The translations under genes and the position numbers were made by a program. A DNA stretch of 64,000 bases from positions 1,178,001 through 1,242,000 of the forward strand of contig OZ244059.1 of assembly GCA_965215385.1 (NCBI GenBank), given 5' to 3'. The notes under the pieces were generated by a model, which saw only the letters and a program-made list of their open reading frames with translations, searched no databases and was not told the origin of the DNA. This DNA is from JAPORY01 sp965215385 (GTDB lineage Bacteria > Pseudomonadota > Alphaproteobacteria > Rhodobacterales > Rhodobacteraceae). Below are positions 48,172 through 57,480 of the stretch, in pieces; within the stretch, counting starts at the first letter, position 1, and every line of letters starts with the position of its first letter.

Positions 48172-49167
48172 TTATTGGAGATTCTTTGCTAGTCGGTCAG
48201 CCCCGTGGCGAACGGGATCGATTGCTGGTAGCCGCATTTCTTGCTCAATTCGCCGCAGGTAATTATCGGCCTCCACTTGCGAAAGACGATGGGTATCAAC
48301 TGACACACCAATGACTTCACATGCGGGGTTTGAAATTCTTGCTAAGGGTAAAACAGCATCACGCAGAGTTTCGAGGCTTGGGAGCGTTCGATCGGTAAGA
48401 CCTCGCATATTTTGCCGTGTCGGTTCGTGACACAACACGAGTGCGTCTGGTTGCGCACCGTGCAGAAGTGCTAGAGTGATACCGGAATACGATATGTGGA
48501 AAAGGCTACCTTGCCCTTCAACAATATCCCAATGATCCGCATCATTCTCTGGCGACAGCCATTCGATAGCACCCGCCATGAAATCCGCAACGATGGCATC
48601 TAGCGGCACACCAGAACCAGTGATAAGAATGCCGGTTTGCCCGGTCGCCCGAAATGTTGCCTTTACTCCCATCTGCCGTAGCGATTTTTCCAAGGCTAAG
48701 GCAGTATACATCTTGCCAACAGAGCAATCCGTACCCACTCCAAGAATGCGCTTACCTCGGCGCCTCACGCCATTCGCAATTGGGTAATCACGACTCGGGA
48801 GCCGAACATCATGCAACTGACAACCGTACTGCTGCGCGACGGCAACCAAGTCTTCATCATCACGTAACAAATTGTGTAAGCCGTTGGCGATATCATACCC
48901 TAGTTCGAGCGCGGCGATTAGAGACTCCTTCCAAGTCGGATCAATTACGCCGCCTCGATTTGCGACCCCAATCACCAGAGTCTTGGCACCAAGTTCGCGC
49001 CCCTGCGACAAGGACATATCAGGGAGTCCCACATTCGCCTGACATCCTTCGAGTGTGAGTTGCCCGATACAATTTTCGGGTCGCCAATCGCTAATCCCTT
49101 GAGCAACTTTTGCCGCTAGCTGGTCCGGCGCGTTTCCCAAAAACAGCAGGTAGGGTAATTTAATCAT
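48172..49167 (-). CDS. dgcN: DUF1611/DgcN D-glutamate N-acetyltransferase
   Basis: A 331-residue DUF1611 protein with P-loop-like GVGTDCSVGKMYTALAL near the middle, preceded by a Rossmann-like N-terminal domain (YLLFLGNAPDQLAAKVAQG) and followed by IVEGQGSLFH and LVLCHEPTR. DgcN proteins acetylate D-glutamate so that DgcA can convert it to the L-form. The ATG at 49167 is chosen because ATAGGT lies six bases upstream; upstream ATGs at 49173 and 49191 are possible. A decayed duplicate of its 5' end is at 50765-51085. Confidence 0.83.
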   Translation of the reverse strand: MIKLPYLLFLGNAPDQLAAKVAQGISDWRPENCIGQLTLEGCQANVGLPDMSLSQGRELGAKTLVIGVANRGGVIDPTWKESLIAALELGYDIANGLHNLLRDDEDLVAVAQQYGCQLHDVRLPSRDYPIANGVRRRGKRILGVGTDCSVGKMYTALALEKSLRQMGVKATFRATGQTGILITGSGVPLDAIVADFMAGAIEWLSPENDADHWDIVEGQGSLFHISYSGITLALLHGAQPDALVLCHEPTRQNMRGLTDRTLPSLETLRDAVLPLARISNPACEVIGVSVDTHRLSQVEADNYLRRIEQEMRLPAIDPVRHGADRLAKNLQ

Positions 49168-49424
49168 CGTCATACCTATCGGTGCATTCACAGTCGTTAC
49201 TTCTAATCTTTGCCGGCAAGAATCAAGATTTTGGTACCGACTCTATTATTTTACATATTGTCCGCCTTGAAGTCATCAAGAGTTTGACTTGTACCGTCAG
49301 ACTTGGTGCTGACACGATTTGTCTTGTGATATCCCTCCTTTCACTGACACGATTTTACGTGTATCGGGTTGATTACCTGATTCGGAGAACAAAAATAGCT
49401 CCACCATACGCAAACTAGTTTCTC

Positions 49425-49452
49425 TTGGTCTTGGAGCGAACAAAATTTGACC
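49425..49452 (+). repeat. Solo ISKra4-like end
   Basis: GGAGCGAACAAAATTTGACC at about 49434 closely matches the left end of the ISKra4-like element at 1595 (GAGCGGACAAAATTGACCCC). No transposase is next to it. It lies about 80 bases before the membrane protein gene of cassette 2. Confidence 0.45.
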
Positions 49453-49530
49453 CCGTGCGAGGAATGTCGTAGCAAGAACCTGTGTGTTTGAGAGATTCAG
49501 TCGACGCAGTTCAGTCGGCCGAGCTGGTTA

Positions 49531-49857
49531 GTGATTGATTGGACCGCTACTGTGGCAAATTTAATTCCAACTGCTATCGTGGTCGCTATTGGAATATCTT
49601 CTCTTGTAGTGGTTTCGATAGGTCTAATCGTGGGCGTTCTCAGTTTTGTTGGTTACAAACGGATCAAGAAGGATGCCAAAGCGTCCGCGCGAGAAGTTGC
49701 GAGGAACGTAATTGAGACCTATTTGAAAAGCAAAGAATTCCAGCTTATCGTCGAGGATAGAGTCTCAGAAATTTCCGCCGAAAAACTGTTGGGGGCCGTG
49801 CGTGTAGGATTGACTAGGGAGGGAAATGAAAATGGCAACAGTCAAAATTCGAGTTAA
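49531..49857 (+). CDS. Small membrane protein of cassette 2
   Basis: A 108-residue paralogue of the protein at 3442, of equal length. The hydrophobic block LIPTAIVVAIGISSL plus LIVGVLSFVGY and the basic KRIKKDAKASAREVARN are kept; most changes are in the soluble tail. It starts with GTG (cassette 1 has ATG). It overlaps the next gene by 32 bases, exactly as in cassette 1. Function unknown; see the partner gene. Confidence 0.75.
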   Translation: MIDWTATVANLIPTAIVVAIGISSLVVVSIGLIVGVLSFVGYKRIKKDAKASAREVARNVIETYLKSKEFQLIVEDRVSEISAEKLLGAVRVGLTREGNENGNSQNSS

Positions 49858-50332
49858 TCTACCCGAGGAGCATCGAGTTCTATACACCTCGTGCATGAGT
49901 GAGAAAGGTTATGTTGACGTAAATCGATTCATAGAGGAACTTCCTGATGTTGTTCTCTCAAAATTAGACCTTGACCCAAGAATTTCCGGTGTCCTTGCGA
50001 AGGAGGGCGAAAACAGATATCAGATCATCGTCAATATAAACGAACCCGATGAGAAACAGCGATTCACGGCCGCTCATGAACTTGGTCACTACTTCCTGCA
50101 CAGAGACCTACTTGATTCTGGTGGGAGAATAGAAGATCGGTATATTCTAAAGGCGGAAGGCGTGAGCGACGAAAAAGAAGACGAGGCAAATCAGTTTGCA
50201 TCCACTTTTCTCATCCCACTTGACAAAGTCAGGGAGACAATGAGTTCTGGAAAGAATGACGTCAAGAGTCTCTCAGAAAATTTTGGCGTAAGCGTTATCG
50301 CTATGGCGAACCGACTTGGCATTCCGGCATGA
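49826..50332 (+). CDS. ImmA/IrrE-family metallopeptidase, cassette 2
   Basis: A 168-residue paralogue of the peptidase at 3737, with the same HELGH zinc site (residues 84-88), E120 ligand and C-terminus. About 22 residue differences are spread over the length, mostly conservative, and there is no stop or frameshift, so both copies seem to be kept by selection. The ribosome site AGGGAGGG lies inside the end of the membrane protein gene. Similarity between the cassettes goes on about 40 bases beyond the stop codons. Confidence 0.88.
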   Translation: MKMATVKIRVNLPEEHRVLYTSCMSEKGYVDVNRFIEELPDVVLSKLDLDPRISGVLAKEGENRYQIIVNINEPDEKQRFTAAHELGHYFLHRDLLDSGGRIEDRYILKAEGVSDEKEDEANQFASTFLIPLDKVRETMSSGKNDVKSLSENFGVSVIAMANRLGIPA

Positions 50333-50764
50333 AGCCACTGGTCGGATTCCGTTCTTGGTCGCACTTGCTCAGTCTGTTCCTGACTTACCCAAGAATTCTT
50401 CACGGAGCCGCAGGAATCCTTCAGTGTTTGGAACATTCTGAATAAATTTAGTCATCGAAAGAGTTGCACGGCAAGCAAGACACCCAAAAAATCAAAACGA
50501 GGAGACATAGCTCTCGTCAAGGTCATTGAGATGTTTCTAGGAATGATTGGCAGTGGTCTACAAAATAGCAATCCGAAGTGGGGTGGTAGCTAATCCAAAA
50601 GTCACACTTTCATTAACAAGGTCGTCGGAATAGCGAACCTCCTAGCCTGAAGGCTCCTTGATCGGTTACTTCATCACTACTATGGGCGGATCTGACTTCT
50701 CTAAGTCCTTCCTCTCTACTCCAGAATACCCCCTTTGCTTTTCACCCCTTCGGCTTGGGGTGGC
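50333..50764. other. Flank between cassette 2 and dgcN duplicate
   Basis: After about 40 bases shared with cassette 1 there is no recognised gene. It may be decayed sequence carried in with the cassette. Confidence 0.35.
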
Positions 50765-51085
50765 TTAGAGACTCCTTCAAAATCGGGTCAATTATGCCAC
50801 CGTGATGTGCGACATCAATCACCAATGTCTCGATAGCAAGCGTGCGACCTTGCACCAGTGACAATGTTAGGGCCTACCACAGCCGCCTGACATCACTTGA
50901 GCGTGCGTCGCCATAAACAATTTTCGGGTCGCCAATCGCTAATCCCTTGAGCAACTCTTGCCGCCAACTGGTCGGGCGTATTTCCCAAAAACAGCAGGTA
51001 GGGTAATTTAATCTTCGTCATACCTATCGGTGCATTCAAAGTCGATGCTTCCAAACTTTCTCGGCAACAATCAAGATTTAGATTA
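50765..51085 (-). pseudogene. Decayed duplicate of the dgcN 5' end
   Basis: This stretch matches 48920-49230 (first 80 codons and upstream region of dgcN), best over the block AATTTTCGGGTCGCCAATCG to beyond the start. The start codon has changed (ATGATT to AAGATT on the coding strand) and there are small deletions inside. The duplicate and the intact gene lie on either side of cassette 2. Confidence 0.8.
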
Positions 51086-51386
51086 TCAAGAACAACCTTG
51101 TTTCAAGCCGTGGGACTATAGGATTTTCAGATCTACACGGATTAGCACAATTGCCGCAACGCAAACCCGCAACTGTTGCTGCCGTCAACTGGTTGCGTCT
51201 TTGATCGGCAAAAGGAAACCGAGAATTGCTTGATTGCGAGAAGACGAAACCAAATTCAACAAATCTGAATAAGCGTCTTCATTGATTTCTTTCATGAGTG
51301 TATTTGAATCCTGTCGTCATACTTTTGACAATTTTTTGTTGTAAATTATGTTTCGCGCTCCTCGTGGATAGATTGGCGGCATTGAA

Positions 51387-52600
51387 ATGATTTATCGAAT
51401 CGAAATCGAGAATTTTCATTAGGTGCGCGAGCACCAAATCATCGACATGACCGTTAGGCGGAAGGTCCCTGAAGAACTGGGGCGCTTGGTTCCGATCTAT
51501 GACAATACCGATTTCCGAGCTCCCCGAGTAGCAGCACTCTTTGAAGCAAACGCGTCAGGAAAATCGAATATACTTCGTGCAATCGCGTTTCTTTCTTACT
51601 TCATTCGATTCAGTTTCGAGAGTCCTGCAAACCAGTCTCTCCCCTACATGAAATTCGGCACCAAAGATATGGTCTATAATCCGACCATTTTGTCGCTATC
51701 CTTTGCTGGACTTGAGGAAACAAACTCCATTGAGAACCCTGTAACCTGCCCGTACGTTTACCGATTAGAATTGTCCCCAATGTTCAAAGGGCGAGATAAG
51801 GTGTTGCGGGAGAGTCTGCACTACCGCCCTCATGGCTCTTCCCGCTTCGTTAGAATTCTAGAGCGTGACGCCGAAAAAATGTAAGAATCGCAAGTTGGGT
51901 TGGAGTGGGACGGGAACGCTCCGTTCTGAAGAAAATCCTGCGTCCAGATGCGAGTGTTATTTCTACTCTAGCGCAATTGGATAATAAACTGGCTCGACTA
52001 TTGGTCCAAAGTGCCGAGTCGATCTCTACGAACATTTTCGTAGGCAAGTTTGAACGCAACGATCGCATCATCGCCGAACAATACCTGAAAGATGGGAAGC
52101 TTCTTGACAAGCTCGGTCGAGATATCCAGCGTATGGATTTGTGAATCAGTAAGGTAATCATTAAGACACGACGTGGTCCACCCGAGGCTGAATTTGATCA
52201 TATCGGGCTTGATGGTTCGGTCAGTATGGATTTGGAGAGGCATGGCACCCAGCAATTCGTTCAAATTTATCCGACTCTTTGTAGGGCACTGGAACAAGGT
52301 GGAATTGCAGTTGTTGACGAGATTGATACCGCGATCCATCTTACTGTCCTGCCCGAAATTCTGCGATGGTTTTACGATAGCGACCGAAATCCTCACGGTG
52401 CACAACTCTGGATGAGTTGCCACTCAGTCTCTCTATTGGATCTTCTGCTCAAGGAGGAGGTGCTAATCTGCGAAAAAGTGCCAGTGCCGCAACCCGAATT
52501 TACAAACTTGACGCCATCAAAGGTATCCGCCCGAGTGAGAATTATCAGCGACTCTACCTGGGCAGCGTCTATAGCGGAGTCCCGAATATTGGATGAGTAG
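51387..52600 (+). pseudogene. AAA-family (AAA_15/21, OLD-like) ATPase, broken
   Basis: ATG 51387 begins MIYRIEIENFH, then a TAG, then the same frame continues to Walker A as FEANASGKSNILRAI (near 51545). Frame breaks occur near 51882 and 52142. The distal part has VVDEIDTAIHL (Walker B) and WMSCHSVSLLD. This is an ATPase of the type paired with RloB-like proteins in defence loci. The gene is dead. Confidence 0.8.
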
Positions 52601-52639
52601 GCGCAATCGCATTCCACGCAGGCGGCGGATTTTCTGGGT

Positions 52640-53154
52640 TGCGAAGGGGAAAATGAACAAGCTTACGGCCGGCTGCTGCAAACATTCGCAGACGAAAATT
52701 ACTGTCATATCCATATAGCGAGCAAAAACTTGCAGCCCGCGGGTGATGCTCTAAAGATTGCCAATAAGGCCGTCAGGATCGCACGAGAAGAACAAAAAAT
52801 GGGAGGTTGGCTGCGAAAGTAATTATGATTGATAATGATTGGCCACCTTCTCGCGCTCAGCAAACGCGTCAGGCACACGAGTTACTAACGAAGAATGGTT
52901 TCGTCGTCATCCTGCAGCAGCCAAACCACGAGGGTTTTTTGTTGCGGCATTTCTCTGGGTTTGAGAACAACGAACCACCATCTGACCAGTCGAAGAATGC
53001 TCTCAGGAAACTTTGGCCAGAATATCGCAAGGGCATGTCGGGACACGAACCAGCAAAGTGCTTGACGCTAGAGCATGTTATCCGCGCATCCAAGACCGAG
53101 CCAGGCCTTAAATCACTCCTCCGTTCCATCGGTCTTTCCACTCGTCAAGCGTGA
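52640..53154 (+). pseudogene. RloB-like protein remnant
   Basis: Follows the broken ATPase. Readable parts are NYCHIHIASKN near 52695, VIMIDNDWPPSR near 52820 and the RloB-like end LRKLWPEYRKGMSG near 53005. The N-terminal part is missing or out of frame. A 115-codon frame at 52807-53154 is open, but alone would lack the start of the domain. In intact loci the ATPase and RloB act together, probably with a nuclease role. Confidence 0.6.
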
Positions 53155-53260
53155 TCTAATCGCAACTCGAAACTGGTCGGTAGCCGCGTCCTTTCATGTT
53201 TTTCTGTTCGGTGTTACAGGCACAGCAATCACTACTTTCTAAAACGAAAGACCTTCACTG

Positions 53261-54244
53261 ATGAGTTTTCTTGAGCAACCGACTCCCCCCATTCGTCCCA
53301 ATCGTTGCCAACTCTTCGGACCAGCATCAAGAACAGAGCTATTTGAAAAAATGGCCAAATCAGCGGCTGACGTGATCAATATCGACTTAGAAGACAGTGT
53401 GGCTCCAGACGACAAAGAACGAGCACGGAACAACGCCATCCAAGCAATTGGCGATGTCGATTGGGGCGAAAAAACACTGAGCGTTCGTATTAACGGTCTT
53501 GATACCAAATACTGGTATCGGGACGTAGTCGAATTACTGGAAAAAAGCTCCGAGCGCCTTGATCAAATCATGATTCCGAAGGTCGGGTGTTCCGGCGATC
53601 TCTATGCTGTTGAGGCATTGTCGACAGCCGTCGAACGGGCGCAGAATCGCCAAAAGCAAATTGCTTTCGAAGCGATCATTGAAAGTGCTGCCGGTCTATC
53701 CAATGTTGGAGAGATCGCCGCAGCTACCCCAAGGCTCAAAGCCCTGAGTATCGGTGCCGCTGATTTTGCGGCGTCAATGGGAATGGCAACAACCGGCATC
53801 GGTGGTACCCAAGAAAACTATTACTTAACTCACAATGGCCAAAAATACTGGTCAGACCCTTGGCATTGGGTACAGACCGCCATCGTTGCTGCCTGCCGGA
53901 CTCACGGGGTATTGCCGGTTGATGGCCCCTTTGGCGATTTTTCTGACGACGACGGATTTATTGCTCAAGCTCGGCGCTCGGCGACTCTGGGAATGGTCGG
54001 GAAATGGGCAATCCATCCAAAACAAATAGCACTGGCAAATGAAGTCTTCACCCCGTCCGAAGAAGCCGTAACCGAAGCTCGTGAAATATTGCAAGCAATG
54101 GAAGATGCAAAAGCCCGAGGAGACGGTGCCACTGTTTATCAAGGGCGCCTCGTTGATCTTGCCTCAATTAGGCAAGCTGAGGTAATCGTTAGACAGGTCG
54201 AAATGATTGCCAATAGCCAATGCCACCTGACGGCTATCGCTTGA
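53261..54244 (+). CDS. mcl: L-malyl-CoA/beta-methylmalyl-CoA lyase
   Basis: A 327-residue HpcH/CitE-type lyase. It shows RPNRCQLFGPASR, INIDLEDSVAPDDK, FEAIIESAAGL, SIGAADFAASMGM and VGKWAIHPKQIALANEVF, close to the Mcl1 enzymes of Rhodobacter-type bacteria. It cleaves beta-methylmalyl-CoA to glyoxylate and propionyl-CoA, and malyl-CoA to glyoxylate and acetyl-CoA. This is a key step of the ethylmalonyl-CoA pathway, so the organism may grow on C2 compounds by that route. It stands alone; the rest of the pathway is not in the window. Confidence 0.92.
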   Translation: MSFLEQPTPPIRPNRCQLFGPASRTELFEKMAKSAADVINIDLEDSVAPDDKERARNNAIQAIGDVDWGEKTLSVRINGLDTKYWYRDVVELLEKSSERLDQIMIPKVGCSGDLYAVEALSTAVERAQNRQKQIAFEAIIESAAGLSNVGEIAAATPRLKALSIGAADFAASMGMATTGIGGTQENYYLTHNGQKYWSDPWHWVQTAIVAACRTHGVLPVDGPFGDFSDDDGFIAQARRSATLGMVGKWAIHPKQIALANEVFTPSEEAVTEAREILQAMEDAKARGDGATVYQGRLVDLASIRQAEVIVRQVEMIANSQCHLTAIA

Positions 54245-54414
54245 CCCTCAACCGCGACGCTGAACCGAAGAGGGAAGAAAACTGATCGGTGCCAACTGCG
54301 GTAAATTGCGATAGCTAAGGGTATGGAACTTCGGCAGTGGGTTGGTTTGCTAGGTCAGCGATTGATTGCGAAGATGCGTCGAAAGCCTTTTCGCGCAACC
54401 CACACTTGACGGTT

Positions 54415-54490
<76 letters not shown>

Positions 54491-54569
54491 AAAATCATGT
54501 TACAGCTTACAGGCCAACAAAAAACCTACCTGCAAACAAGTATCCCGCCCTTGGCAATTTTAGAAATTT

Positions 54570-54887
54570 CTACTCTTCATCCTCTGATGGCAAATCAGCA
54601 ATGTCGTCAAGCGAAACATTATCCTCTTCGTCTTCCTCAAGCAAGTCATCATCAATCGTAACGTTAACACCGTCATCTTCTGCAATCGCCGCGTCATCAG
54701 TTATATTTTCTTGCTTCGATTTAGGCTTTTCGGTCGCAACGGTCGGAGTCGTCATTTGAGTTTTGCCCGTATTCAACTCAACGACTTCGCCCGTATAGGG
54801 GCTGATAATGGGGTCTCTATTCAGGTCGTAAAAACGTCTTTCAGTTTCCGGGCATAATCGTTTAACGCCCCACGCTTTTTTCGGCAT
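54570..54887 (-). CDS. TIGR02300 family protein
   Basis: A 105-residue protein found widely in alphaproteobacteria. The conserved N-terminus GVKRLCPETERRFYDLNRDP and SPYTGEVV is followed by a very acidic tail (DDDLLEEDEEDN, SLDDIADLPSEDEE). Function is not known. It lies next to the alanine tRNA gene, on the same strand. Confidence 0.9.
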   Translation of the reverse strand: MPKKAWGVKRLCPETERRFYDLNRDPIISPYTGEVVELNTGKTQMTTPTVATEKPKSKQENITDDAAIAEDDGVNVTIDDDLLEEDEEDNVSLDDIADLPSEDEE

Positions 54888-54992
54888 ATTCAGTCCTTTT
54901 CGCGTTTCGAGATTAGTAATGTCGACAATCGATTTCGCCTACCTTACGAAGCCAAGATTGTCAAAATGAGCAGGTAATGACTGGAGAAAGTC

Positions 54993-55688
54993 TTGGCAAT
55001 CCATGTTATGAAGTCCGACCCAAAGATTTTTATCGATATTCGCCGTTATCGACGAGCTCGGCAAATGAAACTCAACGTGTCCGCGATCGATGGCAAAGTT
55101 GGCCTATCTTGTCCTTACGATGTGACGGCAGATGAGGCTCTAGCTTTCGCAGAACAGCATATTGATTGGATTCGAGAAGTTCGGCAACGCGTGCCCTCGA
55201 GAATTGATGTTCGGCCGGGGGTTTGCATTCCAATCGAAGGTCGAGATTATACGGTTGAAAGCAGGTCGGTAGATTCCGTGACAATCTCCGACGATAAAGT
55301 GTTAACCCCCGATGACGCCGCTAGCTTCGGTTGTGAGGTCGCTAGATTTCTCATGGATCTATGTAGGGAACGAGTGGTTGACCTCGCGGACACATTCTCA
55401 AGTGCCGTCGGCAAACCTTATGGTTGCATCAAGTTGCGTGATTCCCGTAGCTGTTGGGGTAGTTGCACCTCTCACAACAATCTAATGTTCTCGTGGCGCA
55501 TAATTATGGCGCCGCCCAGTGCCTTGAGATACTTAGTGGCTCACGAAGTTGCTCATTTAGTGGAGATGAATCACTCTGTGAGGTTCTGGGATCTCGTGAA
55601 GGAGATCAACGGCCCCTGGGAAAAAGACCGCAAATACTTCCGGCATGAGGCGAATAACTTGTACCGATATAACTTTCTCTACTATTAA
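54993..55688 (+). CDS. YgjP-like (DUF45/M48-type) metallopeptidase
   Basis: A 231-residue protein with the zinc motif HEVAHLVEMNHSVRFW near residue 190 and the preceding KLRDSRSCWGSC segment typical of YgjP/WLM-like peptidases. The N-terminus (IRRYRRARQMKLNV) matches DUF45. TTG at 54993 is chosen since GGAG lies seven bases upstream; an ATG five codons later is possible. The substrate is unknown. It is likely cytoplasmic, as there is no signal peptide. Confidence 0.87.
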   Translation: MAIHVMKSDPKIFIDIRRYRRARQMKLNVSAIDGKVGLSCPYDVTADEALAFAEQHIDWIREVRQRVPSRIDVRPGVCIPIEGRDYTVESRSVDSVTISDDKVLTPDDAASFGCEVARFLMDLCRERVVDLADTFSSAVGKPYGCIKLRDSRSCWGSCTSHNNLMFSWRIIMAPPSALRYLVAHEVAHLVEMNHSVRFWDLVKEINGPWEKDRKYFRHEANNLYRYNFLYY

Positions 55689-56131
55689 AAGAGTTGCGAC
55701 AGCTACTTCGACAGCGATATCCCGTTCTGACCTGCTTGCACCGCCAGAGCACTTTGGCGGTTCCTCGGTAGTCAAATTGTCAGACACAGGATGACAAGCA
55801 TTGAGAGGGGGCTTCCATTTCTCCAAAATTGCTTATCAGGAAGTGCGCCAAAGTGCCATCAATCGTCCAACTGCGAAACAATAACTCATGATCCTTAATC
55901 ACCTCTAACACGGGCATTGCAACGCTTGCTGGCAACATCAGCGTCTTCCAACTTTCAAAAAAAATCGCTGACCGCTTGTATTCTTTATTTTGGCCGATTA
56001 CAAATTTGTATTTGGCCGCTAGAATTTTTTATTTGGGACGGCTCAGAATTTGAAACGGGACGATTTCTGACGCAACGACTCAAGCGCGGAAGCGTATTCT
56101 AGACAAAACCTTGCTTATTCACATACAAATA
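55689..56131. other. Intergenic, no gene recognised
   Basis: No recognisable frame, repeat or insertion-sequence end was seen between the YgjP-like gene and the DUF4143 ATPase. Confidence 0.4.
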
Positions 56132-57394
56132 ATGTCGGACAGCAGCATGAACAGACAACAGCGTTCTCAATATCCGCGCTATATTAAATGCAAGGTCATT
56201 GAGGCAATGACGGATACGCGCGTCGTCTTGATCGTAGGACCGCGCCAAGCCGGAAAAACAACCCTCGCAAAAAAACTATCGGGTGAAAATCGTCCCTACT
56301 TAACCCTTGATGATGAGAATGTTTTTCAAGCGGCGCACGCGGATCCTCTTACGTTCATCCGACAATTTGAGTACGTCACCATTGATGAAATCCAGCGCGC
56401 ACCCGAATTAATCCGTGAAATCAAACGATCAGTAGATACCGATCAGAGACCCGGACGCTTTTTGCTCACAGGTTCAGCAAATATTCTAACAATCTCTACC
56501 GTGAGTGAGTCTCTTGCTGGACGCCTGGCGATCAACGAATTGTTCCCACTCGCGCAAGCTGAAATCGAAGAGCGGGATTCCAATCAAATCGATCAGCTTT
56601 TTGAATCGACACCAACTATGTTTTCGTCTCGTCCACTCGATACTCCTGATCTTACCCAGCGAATCCTCGCCAGTGGTTATCCCGAAATGCTGATGCGATC
56701 CGACATAGGACGCCGCCGCGCTTGGGCTAATGATTACATTCGAACACTTCTGAGCCGTGATATTCGAGAAGTCATGAATGCCTATCGACTAACAGACTTG
56801 AAAGCACTCCTTGCGGCGGCGGCAATCCAATCCGCACAACTCGTTGTTTATTCGCAGTTGTCCAAATCCCTGGGGTTAAGCATCCCGACGGTGCGAAAAT
56901 ACATCAACACCTTGGAACAGATGTACTTGCTTCGATTGCTGCCGGCGTGGAGTCGCAACTCTCTCAAGCGGTTGGTTCGCACACCCAAACTTCACTTTAT
57001 TGATGCTGGATTACTGGCAGTCCTAAGAGCAATTACGCCTGATCGGCTGAGTCAAGATCGATCCTTGCTTGGGACACTACTAGAAACCTTTGTTTTCTCA
57101 GAACTGTTGAAACTCGCTTCGTTTTCCGAGCACACATACGATTTTTTTCACTATCGTGATAAGGATAAAGTCGAGGTTGATTTAGTTGTTGAGCGGCCTC
57201 CCGACGGCTTGATTGGAATTGAAGTCAAAGCGTCTGCCACAATTCGAAAAGAAGATTGGCGAGGGTTGAAACGACTCAAATCAGTTGCCGGAAGTGATTT
57301 CACTGGCGGGATTATATTCTACACTGGGGACCACCCTCTCGCCTTCGGCCACAACTTACGAGCTTTACCGGTGTCGATGTTGTGGAAAGGTTAA
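56132..57394 (+). CDS. ATPase of the DUF4143 family
   Basis: A protein of about 420 residues. Walker A GPRQAGKTTLAKK and Walker B VTIDEIQRAPEL are clear, with sensor LLTGSANIL. The C-terminal DUF4143 part contains a helix-turn-helix (YSQLSKSLGLSIPTVRKYI) and a PD-(D/E)XK-like end (DKVEVDLVVE, IGIEVKAS). Such ATPases are common in genomes with many mobile genes, and their role is unclear. The start is set at ATG 56132; upstream codons in frame reach 56111. The frame is intact. Confidence 0.87.
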   Translation: MSDSSMNRQQRSQYPRYIKCKVIEAMTDTRVVLIVGPRQAGKTTLAKKLSGENRPYLTLDDENVFQAAHADPLTFIRQFEYVTIDEIQRAPELIREIKRSVDTDQRPGRFLLTGSANILTISTVSESLAGRLAINELFPLAQAEIEERDSNQIDQLFESTPTMFSSRPLDTPDLTQRILASGYPEMLMRSDIGRRRAWANDYIRTLLSRDIREVMNAYRLTDLKALLAAAAIQSAQLVVYSQLSKSLGLSIPTVRKYINTLEQMYLLRLLPAWSRNSLKRLVRTPKLHFIDAGLLAVLRAITPDRLSQDRSLLGTLLETFVFSELLKLASFSEHTYDFFHYRDKDKVEVDLVVERPPDGLIGIEVKASATIRKEDWRGLKRLKSVAGSDFTGGIIFYTGDHPLAFGHNLRALPVSMLWKG

Positions 57395-57480
57395 TTTATC
57401 GTTGCCCGTTGCTCCCCGCTTCTGTCGCCGACGCGTGCAGTGATGACAGCACAAATGTGCGATGCGACAAGATACCGAAT

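Noticed and set aside
6735..52600. Stop-codon recoding in this genome
   Set aside because: In-frame stops occur only in genes that are also otherwise decayed or accessory. All core genes end and read normally with the standard code.
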